Shown here: one piece after another, positions 38,958-49,053 of the stretch | Numbering within the stretch: the first letter of the stretch is position 1 | How the letters are laid out: the number at the start of each line of letters is the position of its first letter | Assembly (NCBI GenBank): GCA_039545315.1 | Contig: BCIM01000004.1 | Coordinates: 62,001-126,000 of the forward strand | Origin: Kondoa malvinella | Lineage: Eukaryota; Basidiomycota; Agaricostilbomycetes; Agaricostilbales; Kondoaceae | Length of the DNA stretch: 64,000 nucleotides | Reading direction: 5' to 3' | The notes under the pieces: model-generated | What the model was told of the DNA's origin: nothing | The model's database searches: none | The model's input: the letters and a program-made list of their open reading frames with translations, nothing else | Made by a program: the position numbers and the translations under genes

Positions 38958-40007
38958 ATGGCGAATCCCTTACAGCTTCCAGTACTCACCGATGACTACG
39001 ATATCATGCACTCAATGCCTCAACCGAAGGACAAGCCTGTTTTGACAGATTGCTCGAATGCTTACCTACTTCACCGCTTCGCTCAAGGCGCGTAGTCATC
39101 ATCTGCTGGTCAAGGCTGCTCTTACTCATACTCTCCCTTCCGCGAGATAGGTCAAAACAGGCAGGATGCTCTAGACACGAATTATTACATGCACAAAGTG
39201 TACCACAGGCATTTCGGTCAGTTTTCATGGCATGATTCTCTGGTCGGTGCTCAATGGGATCCCCAAGAAAATCAAGCCCAGACCGACATGTCTGCATCGC
39301 TCGCGGCTGTACGCTTCCATTCCGAAAGCCATAGGTCACATAATCTAATGTTATTGACCCGTGAAGATTCAAGCGAGCATCCTTAACGTAAGTCTGCCCA
39401 CGTCCGTTGCACAGGCAATGTTGATCAAGTACCTGTAGCTGGCAACCAAGGACGATGTCAAAGCAGTCAAAGACGACATCAAAGCAGTCAAGGACGATGT
39501 CAAAGCAGTCAAAGACGATGTCAAAGCAGTCAAGGACGATATCAAAGCAGATATGAAGGCAATCAAAGAAAGGCTTGATCTCTATGGTCCGCTCCTCATC
39601 AAAGTCAGCACGGGCTTCCATATATTTATAGGGCACATTCTAAGCTCTTTTCGCAGTTGTGGAACAACAACCAGGGTAGCAGACTATTCATCTCTCTTCC
39701 TGTCAAGAATCCCACTGGAGTAGTGCGCTACTTTACACGCATCATCTCCGTAGCTAGCTTATGTGACACTTAGGCTCTCCCGCCTCACACTTGTCTGTCA
39801 GAGCTTCAAGTTCTTTCCACCGCTGATTCGATTACACTGCTCAACGCCTGGGGAATTTCTCATCAATTCACTATACCTCCAGCACGTGTGGGGCAATCAC
39901 GCGCCGTAAAAGCCCAGAGACACGAGGACGCGCAAAAGTCAGAGGAAATCAGGCAACAGGTCGCGAATGCCTTGGGAGTAACCATGTACAAGGCTCGGGA
40001 AAGCTAA
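38958..40007 (+). CDS. Coiled-coil protein with DVKAVKD heptad repeats (Mug135-C-like end)
   Basis: Five or six exons with GT-AG borders give about 255 residues. It starts MANPLQLPVLTDDYDIMHSM. A mid segment is YYMHKVYHRHFGQFSWHDS. Then come NLATKD and four to five copies of the heptad DVKAVKD encoded by 21-base repeats (39451-39550). After KERLDLYGPLLIK the C-terminal part reads LWNNNQGSRLFISLPV, ALPPHTCLSELQVLSTAD and LLNAWGISHQF. That end resembles the Mug135-like C-terminal domain found in many basidiomycete proteins of unknown role (WNNNQG, then PP..L....L..LS). That match is from memory of the pattern and is tentative. The helix should be a highly charged coiled coil. Stop TAA at 40005-40007. 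Confidence 0.6.
39451..39550 (+). repeat. 21-bp tandem repeat encoding DDVKAVK
   Basis: Four complete units and a fifth partial unit of GACGATGTCAAAGCAGTCAA(A/G), differing at only a few positions. Each unit is exactly one coiled-coil heptad, so copy-number change would keep frame and register. Confidence 0.9.
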
Positions 40008-40130
40008 TCGGAACGCAAACAGGTCATACCCATACATTTATGCAATTCATCTTCATACTCCTGCGTAGCTCAACAAGAGTGTTGGACAGCGTTGGTGGCT
40101 CTGCAGCGCATTCGATCTACTTGCTAACGG

Positions 40131-40790
40131 CGCATGCCGCGTCTATCGCTGGAGCGTCGCCTTTGTATTTGTTTGGAGCCTGATCAGCTTCGAAGAAAGA
40201 ATGACCGACATTGGAGAGTTGTATTGTGTCGGCATGTCCTTGGTCAGGATGACATCCTTGACTATAAACGTATGTTCAGCGGAATGACTCCGGTGAGAAA
40301 CAGCATCTCACCTCCAATCGCAATGCCATGTAGCGGGCCTCTCTTCTCCTTAGGGATTTGATCAAGAGCTCTAGCTTGCTTAAGGACTAGCTGATCATCC
40401 CAGCAAGCCCAACCATGCACAGTCGAGTTTCGCGATTTCACTCGTCCGATCAATGACTGTAGGTCGCGCTTCTTCAGCCGGCTCGTACATGGATGAGCAA
40501 GAGACATGCCTGGGCGTATTGGGTGACTGAGATCTTGTCTGACGAAAGCAAGTCGAGGACTTCGGTAGCTGTCAAACGGTACAGATCTTGATCCATGTGA
40601 TCAAATGGATGGATACTAGCAGAGCACCAGCATGATACAGACCGGCAAGACAAGGCATGCCTTTCGGACGCCCAGTTTCGGAAGCAAAGATAAGGAAAAC
40701 GCAGCATCCGAACGGAACAAACAACAAAGATAGGCATACAAAATGGAGCGCTGCTTAGAACAGCAAGCATATAAGCACCATGATAGTTCA
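40131..40790 (-). pseudogene. Inverted partial duplicate of the amidase gene and its promoter
   Basis: Read on the minus strand, this segment matches 7582-8249 nearly end to end. It contains the divergent promoter, the amidase start MDQDLYRLTATEVLDLLSSD, SLIGRVK, WDDQLVLKQARALDQIPKE and VKDVILTKDMPTQYNSP. Homology stops abruptly at GCATGCG on one side and at the OYE start codon on the other. Decay is visible: the first intron donor GTATGT has become GCATGT, and a later acceptor AACAG has become AACAAA. The rest of the amidase is missing. It cannot make an active enzyme. Confidence 0.9.
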
Positions 40791-41000
40791 TCAAAGTTCT
40801 GATAGACTGATACAACAGGCGAGGAAGGTGCTATTACTCGAAAGTCTGAGGGAAAGGCAGAGTGTATAAGGGAACGCAAGATGTGCAGCGGATGCGACGG
40901 TTTCTCGTGTAGCTTGAACGGGATACGAGCCAATATCGAAGAGGGAACGTTCGTAGATTCATCTCCAGGATATCTTTGGCCTTCTACTGTCGTAAAAGAG

Positions 41001-41180
41001 GGAGCAGAGGCTGCAGATTACAAGGACATGAAATTTTGGTCAAGCGCGTCCGACAAGAAGGGCTCACAAGCCGTCGTGTAGCACTGACAGCTGCATATTA
41101 AACTGAACGGCTTCGTTGCTTTGTATACGGTGCGCCAGGTCTTTGCTGGCGGGAGGAAGGTTTGCATTCTTGTCCCAAGG
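41001..41180. repeat. Direct repeat, left copy, flanking the DUF3669 gene
   Basis: It begins GGAGCAGAGGCTGCAGA, and its second part runs from GGCTCACAAGCCGTCGTGTA to GCATTCTTGTC. It is the same as 42388-42530 except for scattered changes and a roughly 40-base block present only here. It lies immediately 5' of the DUF3669 start codon. Confidence 0.8.
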
Positions 41181-41257
41181 TCGACCACCGCAGCCGGATT
41201 CCAGGCAGCTTTGATATACAGTTCGGGGCATTTGACGCTCACACGACAAGTGCCAGA

Positions 41258-42240
41258 ATGCAAGATGATATAGCAAGCCCGCCGGACATCACAAAGATTG
41301 GACAAGGCAGTTTCGCTTCAGTGTGGACAATTGGGAACATCGCTTTCAAGGTCACCTTGCAAGCTGCCAGTACAGACACACTTCAACGGGAATACGATCA
41401 TCTGCAAGTCATCCATGCGACGTGCAATTCCACTCGACTGTTTGTTATTCCAAGAGCTCTCGCATTCGCAGATCTCGCAGCTCGTAACGTCTCAATGGCT
41501 CCCGATTCTCCACCTCGTCATCAAAGGCCCGACAGAGCACGTCCGCCAATGGATGAAACATCGTTCGATGTATTGATTCAAGGCGGGCAGAATACAGCTG
41601 CGTATGCCATGTCATTGGCCGGTCGACTCCCTCTCCTCTACGCTCAGTATATCCGCAGTCACTTCTACCCTGCATCGGTCCAAAAGAATGCTCCGCTTGT
41701 CTTCTTATGTCGCTTGTACCTCGGTAAAGCACCATCGACTACTTCGCGTTTCTTCAACACCAGCAACTTCATTCTCGACTTACAACGATACGAACAACTT
41801 GCCGGTGCTTTCCCCCTCGTGTCTGTTCAAGACTTAGCCTATGAAATGGGAAATACCCTAGCTAGACTGCATTTTGCTGCTTCAGTGGATGCCAGAGATG
41901 TCGAATTCGTTATGGGCAGTAATGGAAGCGGCGCATTAGAGTACTTTTGTTTCGACTTCAATCAGGTAAGATGTCTCTCTGCACCGCAAAGCTCCGACTT
42001 CACACAGGTCAACAGTGCAGAAGTTGGAATCCGGAGTCCGGTCCTATTCAAGAGCTTATAGATGCTTTCTTCGCGAATGACCCTTACTACCCACGCCCGC
42101 GCCGAGGAGCACCGCTATGGGAACAGTTCAGGGAGGGTTATTTATTCGGTGCACCAAGTCCTAAAAGACCGTCGGAAGTGCTGGTTGCTTTGGAGGTTAG
42201 GCAGGCGGAATTGGATGCTCAAGCACGAACAGCGATCTAG
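41258..42240 (+). CDS. DUF3669 family protein
   Basis: Two exons: 41258 to about 41965, then from about 42017 to the stop at 42238-42240. The acceptor after GTCAACAG gives FDFNQ joined to CRSWNPESGP. About 310 residues. The N-terminus DITKIGQGSFASVWTIGN resembles a kinase glycine loop and is followed by AFKVT. Further on are YAQYIRSHFYPASVQ, MGNTLARLHFAASVDARDVE, YFCFDFNQ and the hallmark IDAFFANDPYYPRPRRG. This FDFN...NDPYYPRP pattern is the C-terminal mark of DUF3669, a fungal family probably derived from a kinase-like fold, role unknown. The frame is also open upstream to 41162, but the first ATG is at 41258. Two direct repeats flank the gene. Confidence 0.82.
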
Positions 42241-42387
42241 GGGCCGTTTACCAGTCCAACAACGACGGGCAGCATTGACAAGTCATCAGGAACAGCTGGC
42301 GGAGGAAGGCAAACGGCGACCGGATAAGCTACCTAGTGCAATGAACGGTTGGTCGTGCGCTTCTCGATTCGATTGCGTGCACAATGG

Positions 42388-42530
42388 GGAGCAGAGGCTG
42401 CAGAATACAAGGGCTCGCAAGCCGTCGTGTAGCATCAGCAGCTGCATCTTGACCTAAGTTGCTTTGTTGCCTTGTATACGTTGCGCGCCAGGTCTTTGCC
42501 GACAGGAGGAAGGACTGCATCCTTGTCTAC
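42388..42530. repeat. Direct repeat, right copy, flanking the DUF3669 gene
   Basis: Same orientation as 41001-41180. Shared blocks include GGAGCAGAGGCTGCAGA, GCAAGCCGTCGTGTAGCA and GCGCCAGGTCTTTGC. It starts about 150 bases after the DUF3669 stop. Confidence 0.8.
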
Positions 42531-43008
42531 GTCAAAGCGCACTCAAGTCGCTGATCGTGCGCGGTGAAAAGTGATCGAATGCATGCTATACAAGGATTGA
42601 AGAACTAGCCATCAGCTGCTCGCTACGAGAAGGCAAATGCTTCTGCTATAAACGGTGAGGGGGAGCGGGTATCGGAGCGGGTATCGAAGGTTGACCAGAA
42701 ACAGCAACAAGGACATGCCTATGCATTCCGTTGCGCTTTAGCAAACTGCACTGGTAGACAGTGTGGTCAGCTAGGATTCTCTTTTCACCGAGTCAGCCAG
42801 ACTCGCTCACCAAACTAGCCATCCATAGACGCGTGTAGTCATTGAGCAGCTGTCCACCAGCTGGAGTAATCCTTCTGCCTACGGCTCTCAGCCGCCTTAG
42901 TTTCGCGCCTCGGGCCTGTGATGCGCTTCCAGAACAACAAAAGCCACAAAGAGAGTCCAGACTGGCCTTGGAAGCCAAGGCATGCGTGCGAAGGGCTAGT
43001 TCGAGCGA
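42531..43008. other. Stretch without recognisable genes
   Basis: Short open frames on both strands, none with a known motif or convincing splice set. GGGAGCGGGTATCG occurs twice in nearly tandem form around 42660-42690. Confidence 0.3.
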
Positions 43009-43797
43009 TCAGCGAATATTATTGATGACTGGTACTGAGCGACACCTTATATACTGCATGTCCACCTCCAATACAGACATCCCAGTATAGACGCAGAGAC
43101 AACCACAAGGACAGGGAAAGAGAAGAAAGTATTGTCGTGGGCCATCTTGATTGCGAAGAGCATCCCCAGCAGCAAGAATAACAAGCAAGCCGTTGGCAAT
43201 ACCAGCACTCGTCGCAATGTGGGCTGCTAGAGTTTCTGCATCACCAGCCAGAGATGCTACGCGTGTTTCCACTTTGACCACGAAAGACGAGCTGGCAAAG
43301 GTGGACGTAATGGGGAATTTGAGACGCTGTAGTGGTGCTGCCAGATCTTGCAGACACGAAAAGGCGAGTGTTGACGACTCATTCAGTTGCATCGAAGTCT
43401 ACAACAGTGCGAGTTGTGAAAAGACGACATGAAATACGACGAAAGCCAATAATCACAAAATGACATGTCCAGGACATCGACACCGCCGAAGTCATCTAGA
43501 CTCTTCTGACGCATATAGCTGCTTGCGAATGACCATTGGACTCTTAACAGCAAGATGGACAGACTTACTTGGGCGTTGAAACAACACGCGGACGATTAAG
43601 CCATGTTGGTAATGATTGAACGGTTGACACGCGCATAGAGGAACAAGCAGAACAAGACGAATATAAGCCACTGAACATGTATGGCGAAGGAGTGGTGATA
43701 AGGTGGGTACAGCGGCTAACCAAGTGATCGGACTAAGGCAGATCGCCGTCGCCGTGAGGAAGAGCGAGGCGACAAGACCGAAGACTGCAAAGCTCAT
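43009..43797 (-). CDS. Possible small hydrophobic protein, unknown
   Basis: A leftward ATG at 43797 opens MSFAVFGLVASLFLTATAIC, a signal-peptide or membrane-like start, then further hydrophobic residues to a good donor (GTAAGT) near 43569. A second leftward open frame (43392-43009) reads ETRVASLAGDAETLAAHIAT and GIANGLLVILAAGDAL. They could be exons of one gene, but I could not find a junction that clearly joins them. No family recognised. Confidence 0.25.
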
Positions 43798-44343
43798 CAG
43801 AGAAAGCTATATAAGGTTAGCAAACAGCACACAACTAGCTCCAAGCAGTCGCACCAACTAGATCCAAGTATTCGCACCAGAGCTCGACGCAATGTAAGTC
43901 GCCTATCTATATCTATCTTGATTCCGACTGATGAAGCCTAGTAGAACAGCTTGATTGTATAGTAAGCTTACTACTGCGGCAATCTCATACCTGAACTCAC
44001 CGAGTAAGCTCAAAGAATGTAGTCCAGAGGTCAGGTTTGAATTCCAGTTTCTGTTCATCATGTAGGGTAGGAGGAGTCGTCAGAGTAGAGTAACAGCCCT
44101 GACAGCTTGACTTGGAAGCTTCCGACACGACTGATGTGAATCAAATGAGCGTCCATTCCTAAAGCTTTCGAAGTCGAAGCGAACACAACACGGAGAGGAA
44201 AAGCAAGGCGGAGGGTGTAGACACACACATAATGATTGTTTGTGCAGCACCAAGAGGACAAGAACATAGGCTACTCTCAGAGGAGACAGAACGGCTTGTC
44301 CAGTTCCATCAAAGTCCTATTCTGCGAATTCTGAAAGCACGAT
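43798..44343. other. Intergenic stretch before the HAD gene
   Basis: About 550 bases with no supported exon, tRNA-like box or repeat. Confidence 0.3.
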
Positions 44344-45733
44344 ATGAAAATGAAAATGCACCGCGCTATTTGCTTTTCCGATTTCGATGGTACAGTGCGT
44401 CCTTTGCCAGCGCTAGGACGAGATAGCCAGGCCAGAAAGCGAACTCCGAGCTGAAATGTGATTTCGGGCGATAGATTACAACAAGAGACAGGTTGGCTGC
44501 CTGTTGATGCTTGGTAGTATTCAAGGAGCTGACTCTTGCGTCCTTGTGTCTGTTTGCAGCAATGGTCGGTCGCTCTTGTTGGCAAAGAAATTGCTGATGT
44601 CGAATAAAATGCAGATTGGATGACTGACAATCTCGGATTCGGCGAGGCTCGTCGTAGAGTAGGCAACGTCGATATCCTCAGCGGTAAAGTTGGCTTCAGG
44701 TGTGGCTATGAAAGTCTGGCTATTGACGGAGCTTACACTTAGATGTAGGGATGCTTTCCGTACCATGCTGGAGAGCATCAATGAGAACCACACGTTTGAA
44801 GAATGCAGGAAGCTCGTCACTGAAGGTACGCTGTTGCTGTTATGCGAGTGAGCGAGCTCATGCGGTAAGTAGCCATCACTTTGGATGAGGGTTTCAAGCC
44901 TTTCCTTGAGTGGACAAAGACACAAGATGTGCCCGTAATCATTGTATCGAGGTGAGTATCTCCCTTCCGACTTGTTGCTCAGCTGATTCCTCAACAGCGG
45001 AATGGTTCCGATGTATGCCCTCGCTTATCGCTCTGACGCTCCGCTGAGGCTACTGTAGCATCAAGTCCATCTTCAGCAACCTTGTAGGAGACGAAGAAGC
45101 TTCCAAGATTGCCGTCATCGCCAACGACGTCGACATCCTGCCAGACGGTCACTTCAAAGTCAAATACAGGCATCCTGATTCGTTCGTCTCTCTCGTTGGG
45201 TCAAAACATTGAGTGTCTAATCGTCCTTGATAGCCACTACGGGCATGACAAGTCGAAAGCTCTGGAACCATATGCCAATTTACCAGCGTAAGTCTAAAGC
45301 TTCTTAGCAATCTCGGTTCGCTCATATCTATCTTCCAGTGCCGAGCGGCCTATCATCTTCTTTTGTGGAGACGGAGTCTCGGATGTATGCGAATCCAATT
45401 CAATAATGCTTCATACTAATCCTCAGCAGATGTCGGCTGCTGCATCGGCTGATGTACTCTTTGTCAAAATCGCCCCTGATTCGCACAACGACCTAGCTGA
45501 TCACTGCCACAACAACAAGATTCCTTTCCTTCCTTTCCTAGACTTTACTCAAGTGTGTATCCTGTGCCTATTTCTTTGAACCAGTCTGAACATTTTCGCA
45601 GGTGAAGGAAAAAGTACAGGAAGTGCTCGAAGGTAAAATCACAGTCAAGGATATCCAAGCTGGTCTTGTGCGCAATGAGGACGTCGAAGCTCAACTGAAG
45701 AAGATGGGCAAGTCGTTCGCGTGGATGAAATAG
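44344..45733 (+). CDS. HAD-superfamily phosphatase (phosphoserine phosphatase / MtnX-like)
   Basis: About 250 residues. Motif I is HRAICFSDFDGT with the nucleophile aspartate, just before the first intron. WMTDNLGFGEARRR and FRTMLESINENHTFEECRKL form the cap. VPVIIVSSGMVP is motif II (Ser), HYGHDKSKAL supplies the motif III lysine, and IIFFCGDGVSDMSAA is motif IV. The C-terminus is a helical tail ending KSFAWMK. It looks like the fungal cytosolic phosphatase group related to MtnX and yeast YNL010W; the in vivo substrate is not clear. Three in-frame ATGs (44344, 44350, 44356) begin the protein. I did not settle the small exon between 44400 and 44610. Confidence 0.82.
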
Positions 45734-45814
45734 AGTTTTCGGAGAAAATATAGACAAGAAAAAAAGGCCTTTGACAAGCATGCAATACAACCCCTAGAAT
45801 TTAGTCTCTGTACA

Positions 45815-47844
45815 CTACTCCGGTTTGACCTCAAGAATCTCCATTTCATCCTTGTCTTTCGACTCTAACCATTCTGCCAGCTTCTTCTTCACCTGCCATT
45901 TCTCAAAGACCGTTACATCTCCCCATTCAGCGTCTTTTGAATTCAGAAATTCCAACAGATCGTTGTTCAAGAGCGAAGCGGTGATACCTTGATGGGTGAG
46001 CAATAGCGCGACTTTGTTTGTCAATGAAACATTCAGGAACTGTCTCAATGTTGACAGCAGAGTCGCATCGGCCGAGGTTGTCGAGGTAGAGGCTGTCACT
46101 GTAGCAGTTGAGGTGACTGGCTGTACGACTGGAGCAGATTTAGCTGGAGTAGTAGGCGTTGCTAGGTTAAGAGCAGAAGCGTTCACATCGAGAATAGTGG
46201 TGGCATCCTCATCGTTCGTATGGCTAATATGCACTGGGTCAAGCTCGATTATGCTCCTGATACCAGAGTCAGCCTAAGATAGCAGCAACACAATGGTGCA
46301 CTCACCAGCGACCAAAACCATCTTTAGATGCCTTGAAGCCAGCCGTACATCGCTTTCTCCGCTTGTCTGCATGACTGCACCACTTGAGCATGATGGCATT
46401 GTCTTTCGATTTCTCTACCCAATGCCAATCCTCATTTTCCGGTATTGCGAGATCCAAAGCATTTGCGCAGGCTTGCCGAGACTTGAACTGAAGGTTCAGC
46501 TCTAGACGAACAGTTCTGGCAGTGACCGCGACGGCTGGACTTGATGGCGTTGGCGATTGTGCCACGCTCGACGCCGCTGGCTGTTCAGGTGCGGGAGTAT
46601 CAGGAGATTGAGCTCGAGGCGGTATGTAGGTTCGCGCAACGAATCTCTTGGGCTGAATATCTGATACACCGCGAGTAGACACTTGGCTAGAAGGAGCGGG
46701 GGAGCTGGACAAGCTATCAGAGACAAGCCATAGCTATCCGAATAGACTCACTTCACCCGTAAGGTAGATTTCGAGGTGGAAGGGTAGCGAGTACGAAGGT
46801 CGACAGCGCTCTGGCGGATAGGGGAAGCACTGCGTCGCTTTCGGAGATCCTGAGACGCCTTTGTCTTGGCAGAAGTGACGATCTGTATCTCGTCTTCATC
46901 ACTCGTAATGTCTTCAGCCGAGGGAGGAGGCGCAGTAGACTCTAAAGAGACCGGACGAGCTGTTTGGCTAGATAAAGCAGTCGGAACAGCAGGGAACACA
47001 GCTTGCTGGTCTTGAGGACTCCCCTCCATATCACTGTCGGAACTCCCACTGGATTCCGAAGAAGCTACATGAGCGGGCGCTTTCGACATGTCGACATCAA
47101 CATTATTCGTCGTGGGAGCTTCTTCATCATCCGACTCTTCGCTAGACTCTTCCGAGCTTGCTTCGACTACGTGAGAGCTTCTGGCAGTTGCCTGTCGCGG
47201 CAGTGCTGAATATACACGCAAGTCAGGCAGCACAGATTTTGGCTTGGAGAACGACTAACAGCTTGTCGGTCTGACGTGCTGGTTTAATGCCTTCACACCG
47301 GACAAGCCCTCTGTTCTGCGCGTAAGCCAGAACAAAAGCGAAGCACGGACATACGAGATTTGAAATACTGAAGCAACTCTTCATCTACCTCGCCTCGGAC
47401 CAAAGGATCTCTCCCAAGTATCTTGCATACTTCGTTCCGCATATGATGGAGCTTGGGATAAAAACTGATCTCGAGAAATCGAAGGTTCTAAGCAGACGCA
47501 TAGTATTCCAGCGTTTCAGTCACCAAAGGCAAATCGCAATTCTGCGTATTGTATATATATGGGGCGCCAATCTCGACAGGCTTGACCAGGGCAACCTGCG
47601 CTTGCATAATCCTCAATTGCTTCACAATTGGCGCGAGAAGCGTATTCGGATGCGATTTCCTTTTACTCATGGGGAGAAATGTGTATTTGTGCGCCAACGG
47701 CAGTATTTGGTTCAAGTGAGACTTCGTCGAAAGGCTGGATGATCTTAGCTTGCTGAAGTACGGATCGGAAATGTCGTATCCAAGTATTGTGGACGGACCG
47801 ACAGCCCATGCGCTGTCGCTTGCTGCAGTTCTTGAGGAGGTCAT
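45815..47844 (-). pseudogene. Paralogue of the 49-51 kb gene with FAR1-like zinc-binding domain; in-frame stop
   Basis: The N-terminal part (WAVGPSTILGYDISDPYF, LAPIVKQLRIMQ, VEIGAPYIY) aligns without gaps to the downstream paralogue (WSAGPLKLHGYDVSHRIF, LAPIKEQLKLMQ, IVIGAPYIY). Then a TAG at about 47490 interrupts the frame. The same frame continues as HHMRNEVCKILGRDPLVRGE then VDEELLQYF, again matching the paralogue. A Ser/Glu-rich linker follows. The zinc-like domain is FKSRQACANALDLAIPENED, WHWVEKS, C-x9-C, a splice to FGRWSII and HISH. The C-terminus has LLTHQGITASLLNNDLLEFL. I found no intron that removes the stop in frame. It may be a pseudogene, two genes, or a read error. No known function. 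Confidence 0.6.
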
Positions 47845-49053
47845 AACAGTTCTATTCGGTGGTTGCGGACAAAAGGTCGATGCACAAATGGACCATAGAA
47901 TTTGCGAGGACCGTGCTCAACGGACTATGGCCGAGAGACGAAGCGATATGTAGACAGACCTCATTTGTAAATGGAATGTCTTGACCGACAGCGTCAAGAA
48001 GGACGAGTCGATAAGCAGTGAGGGTATCGATACCATGAATAGGAGCGATAGTCGTGATGTATTTACAAGAAGCCGAGTTAGAGTCAGAGTGTCCTGTCAG
48101 TCAAGGGAGAAGGACCAGAGACTTGCACCGGCAGGACAGGAATAGGCTGATGTCCAGATGGATCAACATGTAGTGTTTTGGGCCAGCAGAGCAGCATCTG
48201 AAATGGACAAAGCAACAGCTGAGGAGTCGAGATGACTTGACTAGATCCGATGCACATTTCTGATGAGCTCTGATGCGGCAGAGTGAGTCTCCTTGAGTTG
48301 TGCGTCGGGCTCGACATGCTCTTGCATAGTCGGACAATGTGAGTGCTACCTCGCCCGTGCAAGAATGTCGGCAGCTAGGATTGCAAGCGTTTTGGATGGA
48401 TGATGAAGGGCCTCTACGATCGAGTCTAGTCGACCGCCTGTTTGACTGGTGACGTCTGAGCGGTTGAAGAAACACACAGGATCTTTGATTTTGCGAGACA
48501 GAATTTGTTAGGCCTTCGAGGTTGCGTATAACGCAAAGCCATGCAAAGCAAGAAGTACATCAAAGGTTCGGTGCTTGTCAGAAGAGCTAGATTCCGCTGT
48601 GTCCTTCATTGCGCAGCCTCGAATTGTTCGAGTCCTTCGTTGGTCTTTGCATGTTGCATGTTGATCGATTGCTTGCGCAGGCACACGTAGTTCTTGACCA
48701 AGGGCTACAGCTCGCAGGTGCACAACGAAACCACATCTTGTTCCAGGCGACAGCGCAGACTTCGAGCGGCGCGTCTTACTCTCGGAGAATCTATCGTGCT
48801 GGCTGGATGCTGTTGCCAGGTTTGACTTGGGAGGCTGTAGTGAACAGAGCATTCCAAACGATCGGCGAGTTTAAGAAAGTGCGCCCGTCGGATTGCGGCA
48901 TTCAAGACAGTGTACAGGCAATTGCAGGTTACATTGCAGGTTATATGTGTATGTACATGCAGTCTGTCCGTTTCCCAATTTGCTGCACGGCTTCGAATTC
49001 GACCAGCGAATCGATATCTGCTTTAGCACTGCTTGGATATCCGATGACTCCGC
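47845..49053. other. Spacer between tandem paralogues
   Basis: 1.2 kb. Open frames on both strands (for example 48609-49133 plus, 48101-48475 minus) show no motif or coherent splicing. A short duplication CATTGCAGGTTA/CATTGCAGGTTA-like is at 48920-48945. Nothing else is supported. Confidence 0.3.

Noticed and set aside
41162..41257. Longer N-terminus for the DUF3669 protein
   Set aside because: The frame is open but begins with TTG, not ATG, and lies within the direct repeat. The first ATG is at 41258.
43965..44060. GTTTGAATTCC resembling a tRNA B box
   Set aside because: No acceptor stem, A box or anticodon arm could be folded around it. No tRNA or rRNA gene was found in the window.
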